Below are positions 9,495-17,627 of a stretch of DNA of 64,000 nt, piece after piece. Numbering within the stretch: position 1 is the stretch's first letter; every line of letters begins with the position of its first letter. The stretch comes from Eutrophocola sp963925675 (GTDB lineage: Bacteria > Pseudomonadota > Gammaproteobacteria > Pseudomonadales > Pseudohongiellaceae), in contig CAWUSW010000009.1 of NCBI GenBank assembly GCA_963925675.1, positions 1-64,000 of the forward strand, read 5' to 3'. Both the position numbers and the translations under genes were made by a program. The notes beneath the pieces were generated by a model. That model was not told the DNA's origin, searched no databases, and was given only the letters and a program-made list of their open reading frames with translations.

Positions 9495-9743
9495 TTATTC
9501 GTCACTAAAAGAGCTGGGATTATTATTCACTGTTGGACCCAGATTTACCCGATATTTCATTTTTGCATAAGTCATCGTCCCATAAGAGAGAGAAAACCCC
9601 AGCACTGCGCCCCAGTAACCCTGAATTAAAAACGTCTGAATTAATCCCGCGATAGCAAATGTCATTGGCCCCCAAATCCACCAGCGTCTTTTCTCAAAGC
9701 GTGCAATTTGTGCCATGCTGATACTGAAAAGCAAAGTCAGCAT
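9495..9743 (-). CDS. Small two-helix membrane protein, unknown
   Basis: 82 residues from ATG 9743, with AGGTGAT about eight bases upstream on the minus strand, a good ribosome site. There are two hydrophobic segments (GPMTFAIAGLIQTFLIQG and a following Gly-rich helix) after a basic, Trp-rich stretch (RFEKRRWWIWG). It sits convergent to the copper chaperone gene with a 10-bp gap. No family is recognised. Confidence 0.6.
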   Translation of the reverse strand: MLTLLFSISMAQIARFEKRRWWIWGPMTFAIAGLIQTFLIQGYWGAVLGFSLSYGTMTYAKMKYRVNLGPTVNNNPSSFSDE

Positions 9744-9901
9744 TAATTGATATCACCTGTTTTTTTGTGTCGCTTTCATTTTAATCTGCTTTATCCGCGA
9801 GTTTAGTCAGAGCCATCAGGAAAATCTACAGTTTCTCCTTTTGAAAATTCATGTTGATACAGGTACTCTGATTTCTGCATAGTCTGGAATTAGAGTTCTG
9901 T

Positions 9902-10807
9902 ATGACCCTCATCACCCGAAGTTTTTCACTGCTGGCTATAGTTGCTGCAGTGACAGGTTTTTATTTGCCGCAACTATTTTCTCCCCTGGCGAACTTCATC
10001 GTACCCTTGCTGACTCTCATCATGTTTGCCATGGGGCTGACGCTGAGTTTGTCCAGTTTCAAAGAGGTTATTGCCAGACCTCACAGAATTGCGCTGGGAA
10101 CCCTTTTACAATTTTTGCTGATGCCTTTTCTGGCGTTTACTCTTGTGCGCGTTCTGCCGATTTCAGGTGAGCTGGCAGTGGGGCTGATCCTGGTGGGTTG
10201 TTGTCCGGGTGGCACAGCATCCAATGTGGTGTGTTATCTGGCAAAAGGAGATCTTGCTCTTTCTATATCATTGACCATGGTTTCTACTCTGTTGTCAGTT
10301 GTCGCAACACCATTTTTAACCTGGCTTTATCTAGGACAGGCGATCGATGTACCAATCATGGAGATGATGTCCAGTATTCTGCAAATGGTTATTGTCCCGG
10401 TTTTAAGCGGGTTGATTCTAAATACTTACTTCGGGGAAAAACTTGTCAGGCTGGCACCTGTGCTGCCTGCAATCTCGGTGATTGCCATTGTGCTTATCAT
10501 CGGCATTGTTGTGGCACTGAACAGCAGTAATCTGGCAGTGATAAGTGCAGTGGTGATTGTCGCGGTTATTTTGCATAACTTTTGCGGAATTGGCAGTGCC
10601 TATGGTTTATGTAAATTACTTAAATATGATGAACGTACCTGCCGCACTATTGCCATAGAAGTAGGAATGCAGAACTCAGGCCTGGGGGTGGCTCTGGCCA
10701 CACAATTTTATAGTACTGCGGCTGCATTGCCGGGGGCTGTATTCAGCTTGTGGCATAACCTGTCAGGTTCGTTGCTGGCGAGTGTGTGGGGAAGGAAACA
10801 AATTTAA
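9902..10807 (+). CDS. Bile acid:sodium symporter (BASS) family transporter
   Basis: A 301-residue protein with about nine or ten transmembrane segments. GLILVGCCPGGTASNVVCYLAKGDLALS is the conserved BASS motif (CPGGxASN), and EVGMQNSGLGVALA near the C-terminus is the second diagnostic motif with the sodium-binding Glu and Gln. Family members import organic acids such as pyruvate or pantoate-like anions with sodium. The substrate cannot be read from sequence. ATG 9902 gives the full length. A 7-bp tandem array follows the gene. Confidence 0.92.
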   Translation: MTLITRSFSLLAIVAAVTGFYLPQLFSPLANFIVPLLTLIMFAMGLTLSLSSFKEVIARPHRIALGTLLQFLLMPFLAFTLVRVLPISGELAVGLILVGCCPGGTASNVVCYLAKGDLALSISLTMVSTLLSVVATPFLTWLYLGQAIDVPIMEMMSSILQMVIVPVLSGLILNTYFGEKLVRLAPVLPAISVIAIVLIIGIVVALNSSNLAVISAVVIVAVILHNFCGIGSAYGLCKLLKYDERTCRTIAIEVGMQNSGLGVALATQFYSTAAALPGAVFSLWHNLSGSLLASVWGRKQI

Positions 10808-10812
10808 GACCT

Positions 10813-10844
10813 GTAGGCCGGAAGAGCGCAGCGATGTCCGGCAT
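10813..10844. repeat. REP-like imperfect palindrome (GTAGGCCGGA... family)
   Basis: GTAGGCCGGA at the left and TCCGGCAT at the right pair as an imperfect hairpin around GCGCAGCG. Related copies are at 11827-11856 and 37736-37771, with a decayed one near 28396-28445. Confidence 0.6.
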
Positions 10845-10849
10845 CATTC

Positions 10850-10954
10850 TTAAAAGCTAAAAGTTAAAAGCTAAAAGTTAAAAGCTAAAAGCTAAAAGTT
10901 AAAAGTTAAAAGTTAAAAGTTAAAAGTTAAAAGTTAAAAGTTAAAAGTTAAAAG
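10850..10954. repeat. Tandem array of 15 heptanucleotides, YTAAAAG
   Basis: Fifteen exact 7-bp units in register: TTAAAAG or CTAAAAG, alternating at first and then uniformly TTAAAAG from 10899. The array ends 20 bp before the cupin start. A 7-bp period does not match codon or helical phase. Copy number would be expected to vary between strains. Confidence 0.95.
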
Positions 10955-10974
10955 TTTAACGCGGCGAGCAGAAA

Positions 10975-11346
10975 ATGAAAGTAGAAAAAGACCATGGCAA
11001 TGTTTTGGCGGATATCCCGAGCCAGATTCCTCGGGAGCTGGAACAGGTATTTCTGGAAAAGGACAATGTGCTTATCAAGCGTATTGTCTCCAAAGGGCAA
11101 AAAAGTCCAGCATCAGCTTGGTATGACCAGCTAGACAATGAATGGGTGCTGGTAGTGCAAGGCGAAGCAATACTGGAATTTGAGAACGGTGAAGACTTGC
11201 ATATGCAACAGGGCGCTTTTTGTTTTATACCTGCGCAGCAAAAGCACCGGGTTAAATGGACGCCAGAGGATCAAGTTACCATCTGGCTGGCTGTCCATTT
11301 TACTGTCCAGAATCAGAGTCTGGACATACAGAAGGAAGAGCAGTAA
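10975..11346 (+). CDS. Cupin-domain protein
   Basis: 123 residues. The central part, NEWVLVVQGEAILEF followed by QQGAFCFIPAQQKHRV, is a single cupin barrel. The first cupin motif lacks the usual two metal-binding histidines; the second keeps one His. It may therefore bind metal differently or not at all. The stop codon overlaps the ATG of the next gene (TAATG), so the two are translationally coupled. Exact function is unknown. Confidence 0.8.
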   Translation: MKVEKDHGNVLADIPSQIPRELEQVFLEKDNVLIKRIVSKGQKSPASAWYDQLDNEWVLVVQGEAILEFENGEDLHMQQGAFCFIPAQQKHRVKWTPEDQVTIWLAVHFTVQNQSLDIQKEEQ

Positions 11347-11792
11347 TGAAAGTATGGATCGATGCGGATGCCTGTCCGGTTGTTATTAAGGAGATTCTAT
11401 TCAAGGCGGCCAGGCGCACGGGCATACAACTTACTCTGGTTGCTAACCAGTTGATGCAAACGCCTCCAGATAAAAATATCACCTCATTACAAGTGCCCCA
11501 GGGTTTTGATGTGGCGGATGATGAGATAGTAAAGCTTGTTGAAGCAGGTGATCTGGTCATCACCTCCGATATTCCTCTGGCCTCCGAAGTGATTGAAAAA
11601 GGCGGGCAGGCACTAAGTCCCAGGGGGGAGCTTTTTACCCCTAACAATATCGGCGGACGACTGAATATGAGGGACTTTATGGACACCATGCGCAGCAGCG
11701 GCGTCCATGGCGGTGGGCCGCCTCCGCTGAACAAACAGGATCGTCAGGCCTTTGCGAATCAACTGGATAAAATACTGGCAAGGGATGTTTAG
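11346..11792 (+). CDS. yaiI: UPF0178 / YaiI-family protein
   Basis: 148 residues from ATG 11346, overlapping the upstream cupin stop by one base. The start MKVWIDADACPVVIKEIL is the family hallmark, a conserved Asp-x-Asp-Ala-Cys-Pro. LVITSDIPLA and SPRGELFTPNNI are further family blocks. The fold is thought to be PIN/NYN-like, which would suggest a nuclease role, but no function is established. An in-frame start at 11256 inside the cupin gene is rejected because the family begins at MKVWID. Confidence 0.92.
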   Translation: MKVWIDADACPVVIKEILFKAARRTGIQLTLVANQLMQTPPDKNITSLQVPQGFDVADDEIVKLVEAGDLVITSDIPLASEVIEKGGQALSPRGELFTPNNIGGRLNMRDFMDTMRSSGVHGGGPPPLNKQDRQAFANQLDKILARDV

Positions 11793-11798
11793 GGACGA

Positions 11799-11856
11799 GA
11801 GACAAGAGACAAGAGACAAGGGTATCGTAGGTCGGAATGCACAGCGCCATCCGACA
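11799..11856. repeat. GAGACAA heptamer array plus REP-like palindrome
   Basis: Three GAGACAA units (11799-11819) are followed after a few bases by a GTAGGTCGGA...ATCCGACA palindrome (11827-11856). This is the same pairing of 7-mers with a palindrome as near 37.7 kb. The rest of the spacer up to 12086 shows no gene. Confidence 0.75.
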
Positions 11857-12086
11857 AAAGAAAAATTAAAAAAACTTTCAGAATTCACTTGAAGCCAAAA
11901 ATCGAAAAAACATTATTGCCCAGCTCCCAGGAGCGTCGATAAAAAAATCCCTCTAAACTGCAAATAATTCTTGTGTGAAATCCAAACTGGCAGTATAAAG
12001 CGCGCGTGAAAACGGCCTATATCTCTGACCTAAAGAGGCAGGTTGTTTTTCGTTTCTCAATCCTTTTTTAGTGGAGATTAAAAAAG

Positions 12087-12554
12087 ATGCTTTATCCAAA
12101 AACATTTGGGGAAAACCCCCTGTTCCCGCAAGCCTGTAATTTTGCAGTGGTCCCGAAAGACAATAATTCGGGTTTTGGGGTAATCACTTTCCAGGCGTTT
12201 AAGCCGGGAGACTTACTGGCAATTGTGACTGGTGAAATGGTGTCAGATATTAGGCAGCATACTTTGCAGGTCTCTAAAAGAAGGCATATGTATGACCCGT
12301 ATTTTACGGGGTATTTGCTGCACTCCTGTGACCCGAATGTGTCATTGAATATGAGAAAAATGACCCTGACTGCGTTGAAAGAAATAAAGAAGGGAGAGTT
12401 TTTGTTTATGGATTATGCGGAAACTGAAGATATTCTGTACCGACAGTTTGGCTGTTGTTGTACCAGCGAATCCTGCCGCGGCTGGATTACCGGGCGCAAG
12501 GAAATGCCTCATCAAATGATACTGGAACAACATGATCAACACAGCACGCACTGA
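12087..12554 (+). CDS. SET-domain protein (putative lysine methyltransferase)
   Basis: 155 residues, a minimal SET domain. Seen: GFGV (29-32) for S-adenosylmethionine binding, LLHSCDPNVSLN (77-88) corresponding to the NHSCxPN knot, and FLFMDYAETED (105-115) with the catalytic-type tyrosine. A post-SET zinc-type motif C-x-C-x4-C lies at 123-130. SET proteins methylate lysines in proteins. Free-standing SET genes are uncommon in gammaproteobacteria. GTGGAGATT upstream gives a ribosome site. Its 3' end overlaps the next gene by 23 bp, so the two are probably coupled. Confidence 0.85.
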   Translation: MLYPKTFGENPLFPQACNFAVVPKDNNSGFGVITFQAFKPGDLLAIVTGEMVSDIRQHTLQVSKRRHMYDPYFTGYLLHSCDPNVSLNMRKMTLTALKEIKKGEFLFMDYAETEDILYRQFGCCCTSESCRGWITGRKEMPHQMILEQHDQHSTH

Positions 12555-13776
12555 TTCGGACACCGCTCAGGAACAAACCCTCACCTGGTGGCAAAGAGAA
12601 GATCTTTGCTACCAGGACGGTGATCTGTACTTTGCCGGTCAGTCTGTAGCAAACCTTGTTAGAGAAGTCAGGACGCCTGGATTTGTGTATTCCATGGCTC
12701 GGGTGCGGCAGAATCTGGAACGCTTGCACCTGGCCCTGGATACTGCCGGCCTGAAAGATCGTCACTCTGTGCTTTATGCCATGAAGGCTAATCGCTTTGC
12801 TCCTTTATTGGCGGCACTGAAGCAGTCCGGCCTGTGTGGTATTGATGCCTGTTCACCACGCGAGGTTGAGCATGCGGTCAGTTGTGGTTTCAGACCAGAA
12901 GAAATTTCCTTTACTGCCGGCAGTCTGTCGCGCAGGGATTACAAACTGTTGTCCGGCTTTCATGGTCTGTTTTTTGATGCCGACTCTATCCATGCGATCC
13001 GTCAGTGGGGAGAAATGTTCTCCGGTTCACAAATTGGCATTCGAGTGAATCCGGGACTGGGTATCAGCCGTGACGGTAATGATAAATTACAGTATGCCGG
13101 TGATATCACCACCAAGTTTGGTATCTACCGGGAGCAATTCCATGAGGCGCTGGCAGTGGCGAAAGACTATGGTCTGGATGTCACCAAAATTCATTTCCAT
13201 ACCGGTTGTGGCTATCTCACGCCGCAATTGCCGCTTTGGGAAAGTATTATAGAAAACTGCCTTTGGTTTGTAGACCAGTGCGCTAGCGTCACCAGAGTGA
13301 ATGTGGGGGGTGGGCTGGGTGTACCGCATGTCAGTTCAGACCAGTCACTTGATCTGGATAGTTGGGCTCAGGCGCTGTGGCGGCAGTTTGGCGACAGAGA
13401 CTTGCACGTGGAAGTTGAGCCAGGTGATTACCTGGTGAAAGATGCCGGTCTGTTGTTGCTGGAAAAAACCTACCTGGAAACCAAACGCGACGTGTTGTTC
13501 CTGGGTGTGGATGCCGGTTTTAACATTGCGCCGGAGCCGGCCAATTACAATCTGCCATTCCAGCCAGTTCCCGTACATTACCGCGGCGAGCCATTAAGCC
13601 CATGCCATGTGGTCGGGAATATCAATGAAGCACTGGATGTCTGGTATGAAAATGCCCTGCTCCCTGACATGGAAGATGAAGATTATCTTGTGCTCATTAA
13701 TGCCGGCGCCTATTCGTCATCAATGGCATCGAACCATTGTATGCGCGGTGAGTTCAGGGAACTTCTGCTGCAGTAA
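12532..13776 (+). CDS. Fold-III PLP-dependent amino acid decarboxylase, unusual substrate motif
   Basis: 414 residues related to diaminopimelate/ornithine decarboxylases. Seen: VLYAMKANRFAP with the PLP lysine at about K85, FHTGCGY, NVGGGLG, VEVEPGDYLV and NAGAYSSSMASN. The substrate-recognition motif is altered: where LysA has CESGD and ornithine decarboxylase has CDGxD, this protein reads VVGNINEALD. It is therefore unlikely to be a standard LysA. It overlaps the SET gene upstream and is convergent with the AstE-like gene. The real substrate is unknown. Confidence 0.85.
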   Translation: MINTARTDSDTAQEQTLTWWQREDLCYQDGDLYFAGQSVANLVREVRTPGFVYSMARVRQNLERLHLALDTAGLKDRHSVLYAMKANRFAPLLAALKQSGLCGIDACSPREVEHAVSCGFRPEEISFTAGSLSRRDYKLLSGFHGLFFDADSIHAIRQWGEMFSGSQIGIRVNPGLGISRDGNDKLQYAGDITTKFGIYREQFHEALAVAKDYGLDVTKIHFHTGCGYLTPQLPLWESIIENCLWFVDQCASVTRVNVGGGLGVPHVSSDQSLDLDSWAQALWRQFGDRDLHVEVEPGDYLVKDAGLLLLEKTYLETKRDVLFLGVDAGFNIAPEPANYNLPFQPVPVHYRGEPLSPCHVVGNINEALDVWYENALLPDMEDEDYLVLINAGAYSSSMASNHCMRGEFRELLLQ

Positions 13777-13831
13777 GAAATTGTCTGGTGTTGCCCTAAC
13801 TGGAATTCATTTCATAGTTATCTTGAGTTGA

Positions 13832-14887
13832 TTAAATAGTCCAGACTGGTTTCTCATCATCACTGGCTTTTTCTCCCATGGCGATTTCGTAGCGCTCCAT
13901 CACATAGCACAGGCAATCTTGCCGAATAATATTTTCTTCCAGGGTGAGCATGGCGGGCATCAGAGTTTTACGATTGACCAGCTTGTTATCCTTGATGGTA
14001 AATAATTGCCCAGTGATATCTTCACCGTCTTCATTCAGCACCAGAATCGGTGCCATGATGCCAGTCTTGATAGTTGCTATTGAGGTATCAGGGGGGATTT
14101 CCTCGAAATTCAGCGATTCAATACCCTGAATAAATTGAATGTCTGCATCACTGCCATCGAAGCTGAATGAAATTGGCTCCGGAATTTTAATCACCGCCAG
14201 GGTATGAAACAGATCGATGTCCTGATCTGTCACGTTATGCTGAGCGATGCTGTCCAGATTAATAACCTCATCCACAAAGTGGGTAGCAAGCTGAATACCA
14301 AATTCATCACCGACCTTGCCGCATTCCAGTGTCACTGACGGACACAAATGGGAAAAGGCTTTGCTTTGCACACCGCCGGGCTGAATAAAATAAATCACGG
14401 TTCTGGAAAACAGTCGTGCCAGGTTCAAAAATATCGGATCCAGTTTGTTCACGCAGCCGTAGTGAGGATTAATGCCGGTGTTATTGTGGATATCAATAGA
14501 GGCAAAGAGGGGACGACGCGCCATTTCGTGAAGCAGTTCGGCAATGTCCAGATGGATTGCGGACTCGTTTTCGATATGGCCTTCAAGCCAGATGCGATTG
14601 TAGTCGGGTTGGTCATCCAGACGACGCAAGCCCTTGCTGGCGGCTTCCACGTTTCCAATAAACAACAGGATGGAGCGGGGCAGACCATCTTGCTGATACT
14701 TGCTCAGGATGTTCTGCGCGACAACCAGGCCAGTGGGTTCGTTGCCATGTAGCAATATCGATAAAAACAAGGATTCCTTTTTATCCCCATCCAGGGATAT
14801 CAGCGTGCTTTCAGGAATAAGCTTGTGTAAATCTTCTGCACTGCAGTTGAGAAAACCTTCGGGGAGTTTATTTAAGCGTTTTATCAT
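13832..14887 (-). CDS. AstE/aspartoacylase-like zinc amidohydrolase
   Basis: 351 residues from ATG 14887. LFLSILLHGNEPTGLVVAQN contains the His-x-x-Glu zinc pair of the succinylglutamate desuccinylase/aspartoacylase family. ASIDIHNNTGINPHYGCVN carries the third zinc histidine and substrate loop. CPSVTLECGKVG matches the catalytic-Glu segment. The family cleaves N-acyl amino acids or short conjugates. No arginine-succinyltransferase genes are nearby, so it is probably not true AstE. It lies 28 bp downstream of the GCS2 ligase on the same strand, suggesting one operon that makes and cleaves the same type of amide bond. Confidence 0.82.
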   Translation of the reverse strand: MIKRLNKLPEGFLNCSAEDLHKLIPESTLISLDGDKKESLFLSILLHGNEPTGLVVAQNILSKYQQDGLPRSILLFIGNVEAASKGLRRLDDQPDYNRIWLEGHIENESAIHLDIAELLHEMARRPLFASIDIHNNTGINPHYGCVNKLDPIFLNLARLFSRTVIYFIQPGGVQSKAFSHLCPSVTLECGKVGDEFGIQLATHFVDEVINLDSIAQHNVTDQDIDLFHTLAVIKIPEPISFSFDGSDADIQFIQGIESLNFEEIPPDTSIATIKTGIMAPILVLNEDGEDITGQLFTIKDNKLVNRKTLMPAMLTLEENIIRQDCLCYVMERYEIAMGEKASDDEKPVWTI

Positions 14888-14915
14888 TTAATAATTCGTT
14901 CATCTTTTGGTGCGT

Positions 14916-16334
14916 TTAAAGAAGAGTCCATTCATGGACTGGTTGTTCGGATTGCTGAAGTTCATAGTAGCGGTTCACCATAGACTGCATATCATGACCA
15001 TGTTTCGCTACCCAGGCACGCTGCCAGTGGGCACCATTTTGATTACTTTCGGCTCGGCCCTGAATAATGCCGAGCCAGTGTTTAATATTGTTGTCATCAA
15101 TGCCCAGATCCTGAAGCCCTTCAGTGGCAATCGGTATTAATTCATGGATGATCAGATCATCCACCTTGAGCACACGGCCATCAATCCAGGTCACAGAGGC
15201 ATTCAGTCCATGGTGGGCACATTCATAAAAGTTATTTTTCGTCGCCTTGAATTCAATGCGCTCGGCAACCTTGTCATAACGCAGAGTCATGCCATGGCTC
15301 AGGCCATAATAAAAAGCCGCATTGGCAAAGCAGTCACTTATGCTGGGACCGGCAGAGGCAACTCTGTGCTCTATTCTCAAATGAGGTTTATTGTTTTTAT
15401 CAAAGTCGATCAGAGGGCGGTTCCAGCGCCAGATCGTGCCATTGTGGAACTTCAGGTGGGCTAGTTTCTCGGGTGGGGCATCATTAACCAGCGGCAGTAG
15501 AGCAGGGTACTCAGCCAGGTTTTCCGCGAAACATTCCATCAGGGATTCCTGCAGGTAACCATAACCAAAACACACCCGGCGCTTGCCCGGGCCACCGATT
15601 TCAACACTTTGCTCAAACAGCGGAATGCGGGTTTCATCCCAGAGATCTTTTCCGAACAGATAAGGCGAGTTGGCGGAAATGGCCACCATCGGGGCTGAGG
15701 CTATGAGAGTGGCATTGAAGATATTGACGGATTCCTCCATGGGAATCTGGAAATGAATCTGAAATGAGGTGGTAGCGGCTTCCAGCATCACGTCATTCTT
15801 AACCGTGACCAGTTCATCCTGGCCAGTGATATGCAGATGCAGTGGTTTGAAATCCCGCATTTTCAGAATTTGCTGGTTCAGCGCTTTATAGCGCGACATG
15901 ACGGACATGTTGTCCATGGTCAAATCGCTTTCCCGTAGATGGGGCAGGATGCCGATCATCAGAATTTTTTCATTACGGGCTTTGGCAGCCTCAGCACAAT
16001 GACGCCAGGTCTTCAGCAGATCCTGATACATGCGCTCCAGGGCATCGTTTTCCAGAATGGCTGGATCGCCATTGACCTCGAAATTAAAGGTAGCAAGCTC
16101 AGGCACGACATTCTTGTCATTAAGGCTGGCCAGAAAAGCCTCGTTATCCGGGGCCGCATGATTGCTACTGTCCAGCAGCCAGCCTTCCAGTTCAAAGCCG
16201 GCCTTATAGCCCTGCCTAGTGAAAAGTGACTGATCAAAGTAGCTTTGCAACAGCTCTGTTTCTTCCAGCAACTGACGCTTGAAGTGCGCAAGTTCTGATT
16301 CAGTAAAAAAACTGGATTGAATTTCTTGTCCCAT
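14916..16334 (-). CDS. GCS2-family glutamate-cysteine-ligase-like amidoligase
   Basis: 472 residues from ATG 16334 (MGQEIQSSFFTESEL); GGGGGA lies just upstream on the minus strand. An ATG at 16382 would add 16 residues. The GCS2/YbdK pattern is visible: YKAGFELEGWLLD near the N-terminus (metal-binding Glu residues), HLHITG, FQIHFQIP, RIEHRVASAGPSISD and FYYGLSH. It is longer than E. coli YbdK (372). Such enzymes use ATP to join glutamate or another acid to an amine. It is first in a two-gene minus-strand unit with the AstE-like hydrolase. The substrate is unknown. Confidence 0.85.
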   Translation of the reverse strand: MGQEIQSSFFTESELAHFKRQLLEETELLQSYFDQSLFTRQGYKAGFELEGWLLDSSNHAAPDNEAFLASLNDKNVVPELATFNFEVNGDPAILENDALERMYQDLLKTWRHCAEAAKARNEKILMIGILPHLRESDLTMDNMSVMSRYKALNQQILKMRDFKPLHLHITGQDELVTVKNDVMLEAATTSFQIHFQIPMEESVNIFNATLIASAPMVAISANSPYLFGKDLWDETRIPLFEQSVEIGGPGKRRVCFGYGYLQESLMECFAENLAEYPALLPLVNDAPPEKLAHLKFHNGTIWRWNRPLIDFDKNNKPHLRIEHRVASAGPSISDCFANAAFYYGLSHGMTLRYDKVAERIEFKATKNNFYECAHHGLNASVTWIDGRVLKVDDLIIHELIPIATEGLQDLGIDDNNIKHWLGIIQGRAESNQNGAHWQRAWVAKHGHDMQSMVNRYYELQQSEQPVHEWTLL

Positions 16335-16532
16335 ATATCCCCCAAAGGTTAGCGATTCTTCAGGCTTGCTTTTGAGCCTCATATTTCACATCAGACCCTG
16401 TGTTATTAAAACACAGGATTGTTAGAGGAAAATACCGGGAAAAACTGGAAAAAAGGTCGCAATCTTAGTAGGATTGCGCCCTCTGAAAATCCGGCTGCGT
16501 GCTGCAACCTACAATTCAGAAAATCAGCAAAA

Positions 16533-16563
16533 TTACTGGGGTGTAGCCAAGCGGTAAGGCAAC
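16533..16563 (+). pseudogene. Copy of the 5' part of tRNA-Gln
   Basis: 31 bases identical to 16640-16670, i.e. four bases of leader plus the acceptor 5' strand, D arm and start of the anticodon stem of the tRNA-Gln gene. Beyond this point the copy diverges: there is no proper anticodon stem, T arm or acceptor 3' strand. A short TCATGCGT match further on suggests decay of a once longer copy. It is not a functional tRNA. Confidence 0.8.
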
Positions 16564-16643
16564 CGCTTTTTAGAACGGCTGAAGGCTCTGTTCATGCGTT
16601 AAGAGAGGCGAATCTGCAATGGATTCGTGTTTAAAAGATTTAC

Positions 16644-16718
16644 TGGGGTGTAGCCAAGCGGTAAGGCAACGGACTCTGACTCCGTCATGCGTAGGTTCGA
16701 ATCCTACCACCCCAGCCA
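16644..16718 (+). tRNA. tRNA-Gln (anticodon CTG)
   Basis: A complete cloverleaf: acceptor TGGGGTG pairs with CACCCCA, then G and an encoded CCA. The anticodon stem ACGGA/TCCGT encloses the loop CTCTGAC with anticodon CTG, reading CAG codons. The T arm is GTAGG-TTCGAAT-CCTAC. The U1-A72 start pair is typical of bacterial tRNA-Gln. Confidence 0.97.
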
Positions 16719-16853
16719 ATTTCAAAATTAGCCATAAAGATTAACAATCTTCCTGATGAACATTACTGTTAGTATGTAGAGTCTCAGGACAATTTCTTTT
16801 CCCGTCTTCACCTCAACTGCCAGTTAATACATTATTAATTGTGGAACACTTCA

Positions 16854-17045
16854 ATGCAGTACGGAACAGCAAATACGCGGCACCTGTTACTTTCAATTAT
16901 TTTATTTTTCACCTTACTCAATAGTCATGCGTTTGCGGTGGATATCGGCAGTCTGGCCTATATCCTGAACAATCCTGACGCCGATGAAGCGACTGTTACG
17001 GGGCGTGCCGGGCCCATGAAATTAATAGGGACGCTTGCAACTTAG
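16854..17045 (+). CDS. Short exported protein, possibly truncated
   Basis: From ATG 16854, 63 residues with a clear signal peptide (LLLSIILFFTLLNSHAFA) and about 35 mature residues (VDIGSLAYILNNPDADEATV...). The stop codon lies inside a perfect 17-bp inverted repeat, so the reading frame may originally have been longer and been ended by insertion of that element. No family is recognised. A GTG at 16839 is an alternative start. Cytochrome b561 follows. Confidence 0.45.
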   Translation: MQYGTANTRHLLLSIILFFTLLNSHAFAVDIGSLAYILNNPDADEATVTGRAGPMKLIGTLAT

Positions 17046-17076
17046 CAACTTTACTTTTTTAAGTTGCAAGCGTCCC
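17028..17076. repeat. Perfect 17-bp inverted repeat (hairpin element)
   Basis: GGGACGCTTGCAACTTA at 17028-17044 is exactly repeated in reverse complement at 17060-17076, with a 15-base spacer. It covers the end of the small exported ORF and ends 14 bp before the cytochrome b561 start. It could act as a transcription terminator or attenuator, or be a small non-autonomous mobile element. Confidence 0.9.
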
Positions 17077-17090
17077 ATGTGGAAAAGAAT

Positions 17091-17627
17091 ATGCTTGAAA
17101 ATACCTCCAATAGTTGGGGATTGCCGATACGAGTGATGCATGGCATTGGCATGGGCCTGGTTTTAATTCTGATTATTCACGGCTGGTGGATGACGGATTT
17201 TGCCCCTCGGGAAAGCCGTTTTAATCAATATGCCTGGCATGCGTCATTTGGTTATGCCTTGCTGCTTCTTACGGCCCTGCGTATTACTTGGCGTGGACTT
17301 TATAAAGCGCCCGAGCCTCCCCCACAATCCCTGAAGTGGGAGCGTAATCTGGCAGCTCTGGGACATATGGCCCTGTATGCGTTCATGCTTTCCTGCGCAA
17401 TACTGGGCTGGGCTCTGGCCGGAACCCTCAGTCAACCTCTGGATGCAAAATTACTGGGTTTTATTCCGGTACCGATGATTATGTCCGGTGATGAAATACA
17501 CGAATTACTGGAAGAAAAGCATGCATTTTTTGCCTGGACGCTGGCAGCACTGGTGGTCTTCCATCTTATCGCAACGGCCTATCATCAGTTTTATAAAAAA
17601 GATAAATTGCTGCAGCGTATGTTTTAG
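17091..17627 (+). CDS. Cytochrome b561 family protein
   Basis: 178 residues from ATG 17091, with GGAAAAG upstream. Four transmembrane helices are seen. Histidines suitable for b-type heme are VMHGIGMG (helix 1), YAWHASFGY (helix 2), LGHMALYAF (helix 3) and VVFHLIATAYHQF (helix 4). This is the CybB-type membrane di-heme quinol oxidase module, which moves electrons from quinol to a periplasmic or superoxide acceptor. A longer frame from TTG 17064 would start inside the hairpin and is less likely. Confidence 0.88.
   Translation: MLENTSNSWGLPIRVMHGIGMGLVLILIIHGWWMTDFAPRESRFNQYAWHASFGYALLLLTALRITWRGLYKAPEPPPQSLKWERNLAALGHMALYAFMLSCAILGWALAGTLSQPLDAKLLGFIPVPMIMSGDEIHELLEEKHAFFAWTLAALVVFHLIATAYHQFYKKDKLLQRMF

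Noticed and set aside
10850..10954. Heptamer array as a CRISPR array
   Set aside because: Units are 7 bp without spacers and no cas genes are present.
16537..16640. Upstream tRNA-like copy as a second functional tRNA
   Set aside because: No anticodon stem, T arm or acceptor 3' strand after the first 27 tRNA bases.
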